From CAZGOM01 sp964542875 (GTDB lineage Bacteria; Planctomycetota; Phycisphaerae; Phycisphaerales; Phycisphaeraceae), in assembly GCA_964542875.1 (NCBI GenBank), contig CAZIWA010000005.1, positions 1 through 64,000 of the forward strand: a DNA stretch of 64,000 nucleotides, written 5' to 3'. Shown here piece after piece: positions 42,658 to 54,400 of the stretch; within the stretch, counting starts at the first letter, position 1; each line of letters opens with the position of its first letter. The notes below the pieces were generated by a model that was not told the origin of the DNA, searched no databases, and saw only the letters and a program-made list of their open reading frames with translations. The position numbers and the translations under genes were made by a program.

Positions 42658-44451
42658 TTAGTGTTTGGAGATTCCGCCGGGCACCAGGCCGTCATGCCCT
42701 TCCAGAGGCTTGACGTCGGGGGTTTCACCGGGCTTAAGCGGCCGGTAAGAGTCGGTTTCCGGCATGTACTTCCACTTGGAGAAGTCGTAGGGATCGGAGA
42801 CCGGAGGCGGCGTGGGGAAGTTGTCATGGGGCGGGGGCGAAGGGCTGTACCACTCCAGGGAGTTTGCACCCCAAGGGTTCTGCGGAGCAGGCTTGCCGGT
42901 GCGCCACGCACTGATCAGGTTGATCAGCGCAAGCACCAGACCCGAAGCCATGATGAACGCACCGATCGTGGAGATCTGGTGGTAAGGCTGGAACTCAACG
43001 GGGTAGCTGGCGTAGCGGCGAGGCATGCCATGGCTGCCGGCGAGGAACTGGATGAAGAAGGTGATGTTGAACCCGATATAGAAGATGAACGACGCGATCT
43101 TGGCGACAAAGTCGTTGTACATCTTGCCGGTGATCTTGGGCCACCAGTGATAGATGCCGCCCAGGAAGGCCGTCAGCGTGCTGCCCACCATGACGTAGTG
43201 GAAGTGGGCAACGACGAAGTAGGTGTCCTGGAAGTGAATGTCCGTCGAGATCGAGGAGAGGAACAGGCCTGTGAGCCCGCCAACCGTGAAGAGACCGATG
43301 AACTCCATCGCGTAAAGCATGGGTGCGTTGAAGTTGATCGAGCCGCGGAAAAGGGTCGACAGCCAGTTAAACACCTTCACCGCGGAAGGCACCGCGATGA
43401 TGACGGTGATGATGCTGAAGACCGCGTTGGTCAGCGGAGACTGACCGGAGGTGAACATATGGTGGCCCCAGACCAGGAAGCCCAGGAGAGCAATGGCCAG
43501 GGAGCTGAAGGCGATGAAGCTGTAACCAAAGATGTGTTTCCGGGAGTGAACGCTGATGAGCTCGCTCACCACACCCATCCCGGGAAGAATCATGATGTAC
43601 ACAGCGGGATGGCTGTAGAACCAGAAGAAGTGCTGGTAGAGAACCGGGTCGCCGCCAAGCTGAGGATCAAAGATGCCGATGCGCAGAACGCGTTCAGCGA
43701 TCAGGAGGAGCAGCGTGATGGCCAGCACAGGCGTCGCCAGAATCTGAATGACGCTGGTGGCGTAGAGCGCCCACAGGAACAAGGGCATCTGGAACCAACC
43801 CATGCCCTTGGGACGCAGCAGGTGGATGGTGGCGATGAAGTTCACACCTGTGAGAATCGAGCTGAAGCCCAGGAGGAAGGCGCCGAATGTAGCGGCGACA
43901 ACCGCGGTGTTGGTCTGTGTGCTGTAAGGCGTGTAGAACGTCCAGCCCGTATCAAGGCCAAACCCGCCGGGGATGGTCAAGCCGGTGACAGTGTGGAGGA
44001 TGCCCGAGAGGAGAACCCACACGAAGAAGGCGCCGCCGCCGAAGTAGCAGTAGAGGCTCATGAGGTTGAGCCGGGGGAAGGCGACGTCCTTTGCGCCCAG
44101 CATCATGGGCAGGATGAAGTTGCCGAGAATCGCAGGAATCGACGGAATGATGAACATGAACACCATCACGGCACCGTGAAGGGTGAACATCTGGTTGTAG
44201 AAGTCCCAGGTCTTTGTTTCTTCAGTCAAGCCGAAAGTGAAAGTCGGGCCGGGGGTGAAAAGTTCGGTACGGATCATCAGGGCGAAAAAGCCGCCCAGGG
44301 CGAATGCACCCACCACGAACAAGGCGTAGACCAGGCCGATACGCTTGTGGTCAAGCGTGATAAGCCAGGAGGCGATGCCCTTCTCGTGATTGAGGTAGTT
44401 ATCGCCGGGCGGATGTCCGGTCAACTTTTCTGGATGAGCGATCGTTGTCAT
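42658..44451 (-). CDS. coxA: Cytochrome c oxidase subunit I, A2-type
   Basis: 597 residues, twelve or more membrane helices. The six haem and copper histidines are recognisable in TLHGAVMVFMF near residue 99, YSHPAVYI near 280, VWGHHMFTSG near 330 and VVAHFHYVMVG near 415. The motif YSHPAV replaces the GHPEV of A1-type oxidases, so the D-channel glutamate is absent and a Tyr-Ser pair takes its place, as in A2-type caa3 enzymes. It is the oxygen-reducing, proton-pumping subunit. Confidence 0.96.
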   Translation of the reverse strand: MTTIAHPEKLTGHPPGDNYLNHEKGIASWLITLDHKRIGLVYALFVVGAFALGGFFALMIRTELFTPGPTFTFGLTEETKTWDFYNQMFTLHGAVMVFMFIIPSIPAILGNFILPMMLGAKDVAFPRLNLMSLYCYFGGGAFFVWVLLSGILHTVTGLTIPGGFGLDTGWTFYTPYSTQTNTAVVAATFGAFLLGFSSILTGVNFIATIHLLRPKGMGWFQMPLFLWALYATSVIQILATPVLAITLLLLIAERVLRIGIFDPQLGGDPVLYQHFFWFYSHPAVYIMILPGMGVVSELISVHSRKHIFGYSFIAFSSLAIALLGFLVWGHHMFTSGQSPLTNAVFSIITVIIAVPSAVKVFNWLSTLFRGSINFNAPMLYAMEFIGLFTVGGLTGLFLSSISTDIHFQDTYFVVAHFHYVMVGSTLTAFLGGIYHWWPKITGKMYNDFVAKIASFIFYIGFNITFFIQFLAGSHGMPRRYASYPVEFQPYHQISTIGAFIMASGLVLALINLISAWRTGKPAPQNPWGANSLEWYSPSPPPHDNFPTPPPVSDPYDFSKWKYMPETDSYRPLKPGETPDVKPLEGHDGLVPGGISKH

Positions 44452-44466
44452 TTCAAACTTCCTGAG

Positions 44467-44486
44467 CCGGACACACCCGTGTCCGG
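44467..44486 (-). promoter_or_regulatory. Intercistronic hairpin between coxB and coxA
   Basis: Perfect 8-bp stem CCGGACAC / GTGTCCGG with loop ACCC in the 51-bp gap. There is no T-tract; it may mark an RNA processing or stability site that sets the ratio of the two subunits. Confidence 0.4.
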
Positions 44487-44502
44487 TATGTTTCCTGAGT
44501 GT

Positions 44503-45612
44503 TTACTTGGCGGTTGCAGGGACAGCGGGAGTCAGATCTTCGAGCTTCAAAGTCGGCTTGGCCTCATAGTTGGGCGAAAGCGACTTGATGTACTCGGTGA
44601 TTGCGACAAAGTCATTAGGCGTGAACGCGTCCTTGAAGGGGCTCATGTTCTTGCCTTCGTAGTTTTTGACGATCCTGTTGGCGGGGTATTCGATGGATTC
44701 GCGGATGTATGCTTCGTCGATCTTGACCGTCTTGCCGTCGGACATTGTTTCCTCGCTCTTGGCCCAAAGGCCCTTGAAGGAAGGACCGATCTTCTCGGTG
44801 CCATCGATGCTGTGGCAGGCAAAGCAGCCCTTGGTGTCCATCAGGCTGTGGCCTACTTCGGCCCACGGCTTGACGAATTTCTGGCCGTCCTTGGTTCCGA
44901 CGTAGATGTTGGAAGCTTCCTTGAGCCACGCTTCAAATTCGCCTTCCTTGTGGACGTAGACGTTGGCGAGCATGCGTGAGTGGCTGGTGCCGCAGTATTC
45001 AGCGCAATAGATGGGGAATACGTTGATGCCTTTATCGTCGGCATGATCGGTGGGCATCTTCTTGGCCTGCACCCACATCTGGTTGTAACGGCCGGGAACG
45101 ACGTCTTTCTTGGCCCGGAATGCCGGGATGAACAGCGCGTGGAGCACGTCATCGGACTTAAGGATCAGCTTCACGGGGCGGTCGAAAGGAATGTGCAGGT
45201 TCTTGTCGGTGTAGGTGCCCGTGGGAGTGGTGTAGATGAACGACCAGGACCACTTCTGGCCTTGGACGATAATGGTGTACGCGCCGTTGGGGGGAGCGAC
45301 GGCCATGTCCTTGTAGCCCACGAAGCCCAGGTAGAAGGTGTACATGACGACAAAGAACGGGATGATCGACCAGAAGAGTTCCAGCCCGGTGGAGTGAATG
45401 GCATCACCCTTGGGAGACGGATTGGCCGACCGCCGATACTTGTAGGCGAAGATGAACACCAACGCCGCGATGACGATGAAGAAGAAGATGTTGATGTACA
45501 GGATGAAGTAGAACAGCCAGTCTACGTCCGGGGCGAATGTCGATGCCTGGGGAGGCATCCACAGGGTCTTATCGGCGTATTCCTTGGTTGTGTTGGCCAA
45601 CGTATAAAGCAT
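44503..45612 (-). CDS. coxB: Cytochrome c oxidase subunit II with C-terminal cytochrome c domain
   Basis: 369 residues. Two membrane helices near residues 30-55 and 80-105 hold the subunit. The cupredoxin domain has the CuA site YCAEYCGTSHSRM near residues 203-215, with the preceding histidine in DDVLHALFIPAF near 155. A class I c domain follows with CFACHSID near residues 262-269 and methionine in NMSPFKDAF near 335. This is the caa3 arrangement, in which haem c on subunit II accepts electrons from the upstream complex. Confidence 0.95.
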   Translation of the reverse strand: MLYTLANTTKEYADKTLWMPPQASTFAPDVDWLFYFILYINIFFFIVIAALVFIFAYKYRRSANPSPKGDAIHSTGLELFWSIIPFFVVMYTFYLGFVGYKDMAVAPPNGAYTIIVQGQKWSWSFIYTTPTGTYTDKNLHIPFDRPVKLILKSDDVLHALFIPAFRAKKDVVPGRYNQMWVQAKKMPTDHADDKGINVFPIYCAEYCGTSHSRMLANVYVHKEGEFEAWLKEASNIYVGTKDGQKFVKPWAEVGHSLMDTKGCFACHSIDGTEKIGPSFKGLWAKSEETMSDGKTVKIDEAYIRESIEYPANRIVKNYEGKNMSPFKDAFTPNDFVAITEYIKSLSPNYEAKPTLKLEDLTPAVPATAK

Positions 45613-45615
45613 TGC

Positions 45616-46653
45616 TCAGGCACCCGCTTGTGTTGACGGAGTGTTGGAATCGTTCGGGGAACCCTTGTCACCCGAAGGATCCAGTTCCTTGGACCGGTGT
45701 TCACGGTAAATCAGCGTCCCGATGACGCCGATGATGAGTACAACCGAAACCGCGCCGGCAGTCTGCATCAGACGCATGGCCGCAACGGTGTATCGGTTGG
45801 CGCTCTTATCGAATCGGAAGCAAAACAGCAGGGTCCGGTCCATGAAGGACCCGATCTGCTTGTTGCCCGCTTCCACCAGCGAAAGCCGGAGGGTATCGGG
45901 CATGAAGTCGGTGCCGTAGAGATAACGGGAGACGCGTCCATCGGGCATCAGAATGATGATGCCTGCGGCGTGTGCGTACTCTTTTTCGACATCATTCCAC
46001 TTAAAGCCAAAGCCGGTGGTCTTGATGAAGCGCTCTGCATTGGCCTTGTCTTTGATCACCAGAAACCGCCAGCCCTTTTCAGCGCCGGGCATGGCGAGTT
46101 CTTTCATGTAGTTGGACTTCTTAAGCTGTGCAAGCTTGGAAGTTTCGGTTGGATCGAGGCTTACAGTCAAAATCTGGAACTGTTCGCCCGGAAGCCACTT
46201 CATTCCCTTCACCGAGCTGCTAAGCCCGTTGGAAACTTCGCCGCACAGCATGGCGCAGCCGAAGTATCCGGGGTTGAGGATGATGGGCCGCTTGGGGTCA
46301 AAGAACGAGTTGAGAAGAACGGTATTGCCGTTTTCATCGATGAATTCGATATCACCGGGGACCTGCTGGGCGAGCTTTTCAACGATCCCGGCGCCGACAA
46401 GCTGCATCGGCTCGTTCTTCTTGGCGTTGGGGTCCGCAGGAGCAACGGGATCAAACACCATCGCAGGGCTTGGAGCAGCCTTTTCAGCAGCCCCCTTCTC
46501 GACAGCCTGGCCTGATTGAGGGCCAAAAGCCATTGCTGCAGGGGCGCTAAGACCCAGGATGGCCAGCGCAGCCAGGCAACCAAGCATGCGCAGACCGAAC
46601 CGACCCGAGGGTCGGCGGCTGGAGGCTTGAAGATGTCTGGAGACGATGGTCAT
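45616..46653 (-). CDS. SCO1/SenC-family copper chaperone
   Basis: 345 residues. Signal peptide at residues about 18-42 (LGCLAALAILGLSAPAAMA). The thioredoxin-like domain has the copper-binding CxxxC as GCAMLCGE near residue 133 and the third ligand histidine in EYAHAAGI near 228. A C-terminal membrane helix near 300-318 (AVSVVLIIGVIGTLIY) tethers it to the membrane. It inserts copper into the CuA site of CoxB. It ends 3 bp before coxB starts. Confidence 0.9.
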   Translation of the reverse strand: MTIVSRHLQASSRRPSGRFGLRMLGCLAALAILGLSAPAAMAFGPQSGQAVEKGAAEKAAPSPAMVFDPVAPADPNAKKNEPMQLVGAGIVEKLAQQVPGDIEFIDENGNTVLLNSFFDPKRPIILNPGYFGCAMLCGEVSNGLSSSVKGMKWLPGEQFQILTVSLDPTETSKLAQLKKSNYMKELAMPGAEKGWRFLVIKDKANAERFIKTTGFGFKWNDVEKEYAHAAGIIILMPDGRVSRYLYGTDFMPDTLRLSLVEAGNKQIGSFMDRTLLFCFRFDKSANRYTVAAMRLMQTAGAVSVVLIIGVIGTLIYREHRSKELDPSGDKGSPNDSNTPSTQAGA

Positions 46654-46731
46654 GAAGGTCCAATTATAAAGTCGGTGAAGGAAACTCTCGCCAGCGCGAT
46701 TGTCGCACCTTAAGAGGTGCCGTTTGAGGTC

Positions 46732-47010
46732 TTACTTACCCTTGGGTTGGTGAGACTGAACGTAAAGGTCCATGGCTTTATCGATGGGGATTTGGCCGGG
46801 CCCTTTGGGGGCCGCAATGTTGGCCTTGGCCTTGGCGATCGCATCAGGAATGGTCGGATCCCAGATATTCTGAGATTTGACGTTAAGTTCCTCATCCATC
46901 TGATAGTGGTACCAGCCGTGCGTCGCGATGATCAGCGCGGTGACCACGAAGATGGTGACCAGGCCAGCGGTGGCGACAAGCCCTGAATTTACGTTTTGTG
47001 GTTCTGCCAC
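46732..47010 (-). CDS. Small single-pass membrane protein in the act-cox operon
   Basis: 92 residues starting with GTG. One helix near residues 12-30 (GLVTIFVVTALIIATHGWY) is followed by an exported or cytoplasmic tail with repeated proline and alanine (AKANIAAPKGPGQIP). It sits between actF and the SCO gene. Its constant position suggests an assembly or accessory role, but no named family was recognised. Confidence 0.75.
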   Translation of the reverse strand: MAEPQNVNSGLVATAGLVTIFVVTALIIATHGWYHYQMDEELNVKSQNIWDPTIPDAIAKAKANIAAPKGPGQIPIDKAMDLYVQSHQPKGK

Positions 47011-47059
47011 GGTCTAAACTCCATTTAGGCTTGGGTTTATATCACCCAGGCCCGGATGA

Positions 47060-48547
47060 TCACATATTCTCGAAAGCCAGGGCTTCGGGAAGCCGAGGGT
47101 CTTTAACAGGGGCCAGGTTGTTGCGCGTCGCGGTGACGATCGAGTGACCGAACCAGATGGCGCCCATACCGATGAATGTCAGGATTTCCATCAAACCAAA
47201 GGGAATGGTGGCGAAGAGCTCGGGCATCACGACCCAGTAGAGATCGATGTAGTGGAACACAAGGATCCACACCGCCCAGAAGATCAGACCCCACTTAAAC
47301 CGCTTGACGTGCTTGGAGAGCAGACCCAGGAAGGGAACCGCGAACCGGCAGATCACCAGGAGGATGGCGATGCAACCCCAGGTGTTGATGGTGGAGTACC
47401 CCGTCGCGGTGGTGGCGCCACGCACCCGGAACCAGAAGGTTTCTTCAGGAATGTTGGCGTACCAGATCAGCATGTACTGGGAGTAGGAAATGTACGCCCA
47501 GAACACCGTGAAGCCGAAGAGGAACTTGCCCAGGTCCTGAAAGTGCTCGGTGGTGATGTGCTTGACATACCCCTTGCTGGTCAGGAAGTGGAAGGTGAGG
47601 ATGAGGGTGGCATAAGTGCCGCCCATGCAGCCGGCAAAGTAGTACACGCCGAACATCGTGCTGTACCACACCGGGCTGATGGTCATGATGAAGAACCATG
47701 CAGCGAAGGTGAGGGTGAGCGCGAAAACGAAGGTGGACATGGGCGCCCACCACTGCATCTTATGGGTGAGGTTGATATCGCCGTTTTCGTCCTGCTTCTG
47801 GGAGGTCTTGTAGTAGAAGCTGGCGATGATGAGCCATGCGCCGAAGAAGACAACCGCGCAGATGTAGAAAGCGCCTTTCTTCAAAACGGGCTTGTGGGAG
47901 ATGAGTTGGTCCAGGTGCGATGCGTAGGTGTTGCGCACGCCGTTGGGGATGAAGTCCGCATCGGCCTTTTCCTTGGCGCTGGAAAGAATCGGGGCATCGG
48001 GGGCAATGTTTTCGTGGTACCCCTCGCCCGCTGCGGCTTCCTTCACTTCACCATGTGCAGCCGCGGCATGTGCAGGAGCAGCGTGATCATGTTCATGATC
48101 GTGGTCTTTTTCATCATGCTTGCCGTCAGCATGCTCGCCTTCGTGGCCGTGGTGCGCAGTCGCAACGGCCCAGGGGTAAAGCAGGCCTTTGCCTTCATAG
48201 ACCGAGTAGACGATGGGCAGGAAGAGGATGGTCATGACGATGACGTTCATCGAGAATATCTCGGCGATACGACGGATCGTCACAGACCAGCCCGCCTTGA
48301 CCAGGTGCTGAACCAGCACGAAGAACAAGGAACCCAGGGTCAGGCTCAGGAAGAAGATAAAGCTATGGAAGTAGCTGAAGTAAAAGTGGCGAATGCCGAC
48401 GACGCCAGAGTAGGCGGCGGCCCCGATCAGGGCCAGGACGCCACCGGCGATGAGGGCCATGCCCCAGGTCCGCCAACCGGCGTCGAGCCGGATCTTGTCG
48501 TCATTGATATTGGTGATTTTGCCGTGAGAAGCCACGTGAAGCTCCAT
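47060..48547 (-). CDS. actF: Alternative complex III, membrane subunit ActF
   Basis: 495 residues with about ten helices. The NrfD-like core (FYFSYFHSFIFFLSLTLGSLFF near the start, and YYFAGCMGGTYATL near residue 300) matches ActF. Between helices 3 and 4 is a long histidine- and acid-rich insertion (HDEKDHDHEHDH). With ActC it forms the quinol-side membrane part of alternative complex III. ActF lies downstream of actE on the same strand, the conserved order. Confidence 0.92.
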   Translation of the reverse strand: MELHVASHGKITNINDDKIRLDAGWRTWGMALIAGGVLALIGAAAYSGVVGIRHFYFSYFHSFIFFLSLTLGSLFFVLVQHLVKAGWSVTIRRIAEIFSMNVIVMTILFLPIVYSVYEGKGLLYPWAVATAHHGHEGEHADGKHDEKDHDHEHDHAAPAHAAAAHGEVKEAAAGEGYHENIAPDAPILSSAKEKADADFIPNGVRNTYASHLDQLISHKPVLKKGAFYICAVVFFGAWLIIASFYYKTSQKQDENGDINLTHKMQWWAPMSTFVFALTLTFAAWFFIMTISPVWYSTMFGVYYFAGCMGGTYATLILTFHFLTSKGYVKHITTEHFQDLGKFLFGFTVFWAYISYSQYMLIWYANIPEETFWFRVRGATTATGYSTINTWGCIAILLVICRFAVPFLGLLSKHVKRFKWGLIFWAVWILVFHYIDLYWVVMPELFATIPFGLMEILTFIGMGAIWFGHSIVTATRNNLAPVKDPRLPEALAFENM

Positions 48548-48558
48548 TACTTTCGGTG

Positions 48559-49296
48559 TTATTTGCCGTCGGTCTTAGGGGATTTGTCAAGGGATTGCGC
48601 ACCGGCCTGGCTCAGTTGAAGAGCGCGGACGTAAGCGACGATGGCCCACCGGTCCTGGACGGGCACTTGGCTGCCCAGCGCAGGCATGTTGCGGATGCCG
48701 TTACGGATGGCGTTGTAGAGCTCGCCATCGGGGCGGTTCCGGGTGACTTCAAGGGTCAGGTCCAGCGGTGCAATCCAGCCGGTGGTGCCAGCGCCGATGG
48801 TGTTCGCACGGATGTTGACCGAACCGTTGCCGTGGCCGTCATAGCCGTGACAGGGAGCGCAGTAGATGTTGAAGCGTTGTTGGCCGCGCTCCAGGAGAGC
48901 CTTGTCAACCTTGACCAGGCTGGGCATACCGGAGAAGTACTTGGCTTCATCCTGCTTCTTAAGCGGGTTGTAAACCATTTCGTAGCCGCGGTAGTAGTGA
49001 TCGTCTTCCTCAAGCTTGCCGTAGGCAACCGTGGTGAGGATGGGCTGACGGGCGGCCCGGCCGTCGGCGAAAATCGGGCTCGAAGCCTGGGTCCGGTAGC
49101 CGGGTTGATTATCCATGTCCTGGATCAGGTGGATCCTGGGCTGCTGGCTCCGGCTCATGCGCGCGTGGTAAACCACCGCAGCAGGAACCAGCGCAAAGGC
49201 GCTCATGATCCAGATCAGGTACTTCACATACCTGGGCATGGGGGGAAGAATGTATCCCCGATCTCTCAACTTCTTGTTAATGCAATCGTTAGCCAT
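48559..49296 (-). CDS. actE: Alternative complex III, monohaem cytochrome subunit ActE
   Basis: 245 residues; GGAGG lies close before ATG 49296. A short hydrophobic anchor near residues 24-42 precedes a c-type domain with CAPCHG near residue 145 and the ligand methionine in RNMPALGSQ near 210. Class I cytochrome c fold. It passes electrons from the complex to the oxidase or a soluble cytochrome. It is 3 bp from actD, indicating coupling. Confidence 0.92.
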   Translation of the reverse strand: MANDCINKKLRDRGYILPPMPRYVKYLIWIMSAFALVPAAVVYHARMSRSQQPRIHLIQDMDNQPGYRTQASSPIFADGRAARQPILTTVAYGKLEEDDHYYRGYEMVYNPLKKQDEAKYFSGMPSLVKVDKALLERGQQRFNIYCAPCHGYDGHGNGSVNIRANTIGAGTTGWIAPLDLTLEVTRNRPDGELYNAIRNGIRNMPALGSQVPVQDRWAIVAYVRALQLSQAGAQSLDKSPKTDGK

Positions 49297-49298
49297 GA

Positions 49299-49898
49299 TT
49301 ATTCCTCCACCTCCTCAACGGCGGTGGCACCCAGCGACTTCAAGAAGCTGGACGTTTTAGTCCGGTCGAACTTCGGATCAGAGGCCAGAACCACGACCAT
49401 GAACTTGTCATCGGTCGCTGCCTTGAACCGGGGAAGCTTGAACAAGGGGTTGTAGAGCCTCGGCAAACCGTTGAACAGGAACATGCCGAAAACCGCGCCG
49501 AAGGCTGAGAAGAGCACGGTGAGCTCGAACATCACGGGGATGTGGGCGGCAAAGCTCCAGGTGGGCTTGCCGGAGATCATGAAGGGGTAACCTTCAAACA
49601 TCGGCCACAGCCAGCCCAGGTATGGAGCGGCGTTGGTCCAATAGGTGAGGGAGAGACCGGTGAAGAAACCGGTGATCCCGCAGCACAGGACCAGGAAGGG
49701 CAGCCGGGTGGCTTTGATGCCCATGGCCTTGTCAATGCCGTGAATGGGGAACGGGGCGTGAACGTCCCACCGGCTGAAGCCGGCATCCCGGACTTTCTCT
49801 GCCGCGTGGAGCACGCTGCCCACGTCGTCGAACTGCGCAACGACGGCGAACGTCTCTGCTGCGGGCTCGGCGCTAGGGTTGTTGTTGGGGCTGATCAT
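49299..49898 (-). CDS. actD: Alternative complex III, ActD (DUF3341)
   Basis: 199 residues. VAQFDDVGSVLHAAEKVRDAG near residue 18, then two helices around LVLCCGITGFFTGLSLTYW and FELTVLFSAFGAVFGMFLF near 75-140, define DUF3341. It is a membrane subunit of alternative complex III without cofactors, located between actC and actE as expected. Confidence 0.93.
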   Translation of the reverse strand: MISPNNNPSAEPAAETFAVVAQFDDVGSVLHAAEKVRDAGFSRWDVHAPFPIHGIDKAMGIKATRLPFLVLCCGITGFFTGLSLTYWTNAAPYLGWLWPMFEGYPFMISGKPTWSFAAHIPVMFELTVLFSAFGAVFGMFLFNGLPRLYNPLFKLPRFKAATDDKFMVVVLASDPKFDRTKTSSFLKSLGATAVEEVEE

Positions 49899-49953
49899 AC
49901 GCTGCTTCTTTCGTTCTTAACGGTCGTGACCGCTTGTAACCAAAGACCTTTCG

Positions 49954-51414
<1,461 letters not shown>

Positions 51415-51454
51415 TTGAACGAGACTCCACAGTCTGGTTGGTTAAGCCGTTTGT

Positions 51455-54400
51455 TTAAGCGAGCTCAGGATTGGGGTTACGGATCTTGGCCAGGTACTTG
51501 GTGCGGGGCTTGGTGTTGAGTTCAGCCAGCACGCCGTACGAACGGTTGAGCTTCTGGAGCTTGGAGACCCGGCTATTGGGGTCTTTGAGATCGCCGAAGA
51601 CGATTGCGTCGGTCGGGCAGGACTGCTGGCAAGCGGTCTGGATATCGCCATCGGCCAGAAGTTCACCCTTGACGCGCTTGTCGGTCTTGGTGGTGTGAAT
51701 GCGCTGGATGCAGTAGGTGCACTTTTCCATCAGACCGCGCATACGGACGGTGACTTCGGGGTTGAACACCATCGACTTGATCTTGTCCACCGAGTACTTC
51801 TGCTGTTCGTCGGGGATGCCCAGCCAGGTGTTGCCCTGGTTGCCGGCCTGCACGTGGAGAACCACGGTGGCTTCTTTCCGGGGGCTGCGGCTGTGGTAGT
51901 CGAAGTAGTTGAACCGGCGAACCTTGTAGGGGCAGTTGTTGGAGCAGTAACGGGTGCCGATGCACCGGTTGTACACCATCACGTTCAGGCCTTCGGTGTC
52001 GTGCATGGTTGCGCCGACGGGGCAGACCTGCTCGCAAGGCGCGTTTTCGCACTGCTGGCACATCATGGGCTGGTAGACGACCGCGGGCGATGCATCGGTA
52101 TCAGGGTCGCCCTTGAAGTACCGGTCGATGCGCAGCCAGGCCATTTCACGGTTGTTGTCGACTTCTTCCTTGCCGACCGCGGGAATGTTGTTTTCCGCGT
52201 AGCAGGCGACGACGCAGGAGCTGCAGCCCAGGCAGGAGCTCATGTCGACGGCCATACCCCAGGCATGGTTCTGGTCGTTGTATTCCTTGGGCGTATCGAA
52301 AAGCTGCAGGGAGATGTTGCCGTGGATGTCTTTCTTGACGAACTTGGGATCCTTCTTGAATTCCGCAACGTTCGCATCTTTGACGATGAGGCCCGATTCA
52401 CCGGGCTTGGAGCCCACACGTGCATTGCGTGCGGCGACACCGATCTCGTCAATGATGTGGTGGTTGACCGTGGTCACCAGGCGATACTTGCGGCCGACGT
52501 TCTCAAGCTTGGCGCCCGAGGCGACGAAAGTCGTCTTGGCGGTGCGCAGGGTGTAGCCGTTAAAGCCAACGCCCTGACCGATGGAACCGCAAACCGCGCG
52601 GCCGTAACCCAGCGGGATCGACACCACGCCCTGGGGCTGGCCCATGAGCACGTACGCGGCGATCTGGAGTTCCTTGCCGTTGACGGTGACGCGAACAAGG
52701 TCGCCGGTCGTCAGACCGAGCTTGTCAGCGTCTTTCTTGTTGATGAAGAGAGAGTTGTCCCACACAACCTTGCTCAGGGGATCAGGCAGTTCCTGGAGCC
52801 ATGCGTTGTTGGCGAAGCGGCCATCGTACACGCAGCGGTCGGTGACAAAGGTGAGTTCGAAGTCCGAAGCCTTCTGGGGGGCTGCGGTTTCGAAAGGCTT
52901 CACCACCACAGCAGGCACGCTGGTCTTGGCGGCGCTGCCGGCCAGGAAACCATCGTGGATGTACTTGCGCCAGGACTTTTCGTTGAACCCAACGGCCGAA
53001 GCGGCGGCGCCTGCGCTGGCGGCGAACGTGTCACGGACAAGGTCGTAACCGGCTTTTTCTTCGCCAAGCGCGAGGGCGAGCACTTCGATGTTGCTCAGGC
53101 CGTCGTACAGGGGAAGGATGATGGGCTGCACGCTGGTAACCGAGAGGTCCCATGCGTAACCATCGCCCCAGGCTTCCAGGTAGTGGGCCTTGGGAGCAAC
53201 CCAGTGCGCCAGAACCGAGGTTTCGTTCATGTACTGAGTGACATGGACGACCTGGTTGGCCTTCGCCAGGGCTGCGGAGAAGTTCAGGTCAGCGGGAGCG
53301 TCATAAGCAGGGTTGCCGCCGAGGATGACGACCGTGGTCGCCTGGCCGGAGCCGATGAGGGCAGTCGCATCGATAATGGCCTGGTTGTGGCCCTTTTCGC
53401 GCTGCTCGGGCTCGGGAACGTAGGAAACCGTCTTGCCTTGCGCCAGGAGGGCATCGTTGATGCCGGCGACAAGGGCGTGGAGGTCGGGAGAGTAGCCGTC
53501 GCCCAGAGTAACCAGCGCCGCGCCCTTGTTGGCCTGGAGGTCGGCGGCCAGGGTGGCGATGAATTTCTCAGTGCCCGCTTCAAGTGCGCCAGACTTGGCG
53601 CCCGCGACGCTCAGCTTGCCGGCCAGGGCATGAACCGCAGCGGCGATCTGCGCAGGCCCGATGGGCAAGCGGTGATCGGCAACGGTGCCCGTGGTGGTGT
53701 AGGTCGACTCGATGGAGTAAACCCGGCACATCTTGTTGCCGGCTTCATCCACGGTCTTGCGGTTGGCGGCCCAATCACGCGAGTGCGCGAGCGAATTGGC
53801 GTGGCCAGAGAGCAGGCAATCGTCAAAAGTGGCGACGACCTGGGCATTCTTGATGTTGTAGAGAGGACGAAGAACGCTGCCGTAAGCAAGCTTCAGGCCC
53901 AGGGCCTGGTTGTCGCGGCTGACGGGTTCGTACTCAAAGTAGACGGCTTCGGGAAGCTCTTTGGCGATCTGAGCGCGCAGCCGAACCGCGGTGGGGCCGG
54001 AGAAGGCTTCCGCGATGATGACCAGGCCCTTGCCTTTGATGGATTTGTGCTGAGCGATGAGCTTGCCGAAAGACTTGGCGAAGTCTTCCCGGGTCTTCTT
54101 ATTGGAGGCACCCGTGGGGGTTTCCCGCTGATAGAAGTGGTTCAAGCGCTCAGGGTCGTACATGTCCAGCAGGCTGGCCTGCGCGTACATGCCCGAAGCG
54201 CCCAGCGAGAGCGGGTGCCCGGGGTTGCCTTCCACCTTGATGGGCCGGCCATCAAACACGGTGATCAGCAGAGGCTGAGCCACGCCACCCAGATCATAGC
54301 TGGAGGAGAAGTGCTCAGGCTCACCGGGAACGCGCCCGGTCTGGTTGTTGGCATAAGGCGCAAGGCGCTCTTCAGGCCACCTGCGGCAGCCCGTGAGAGT

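Noticed and set aside
42661..44979. A 772-codon open frame on the plus strand opposite coxA and part of coxB
   Set aside because: It mirrors a highly conserved gene and consists of low-information residues (E, G, V, D, R); it arises from G/C-ending codons on the other strand.
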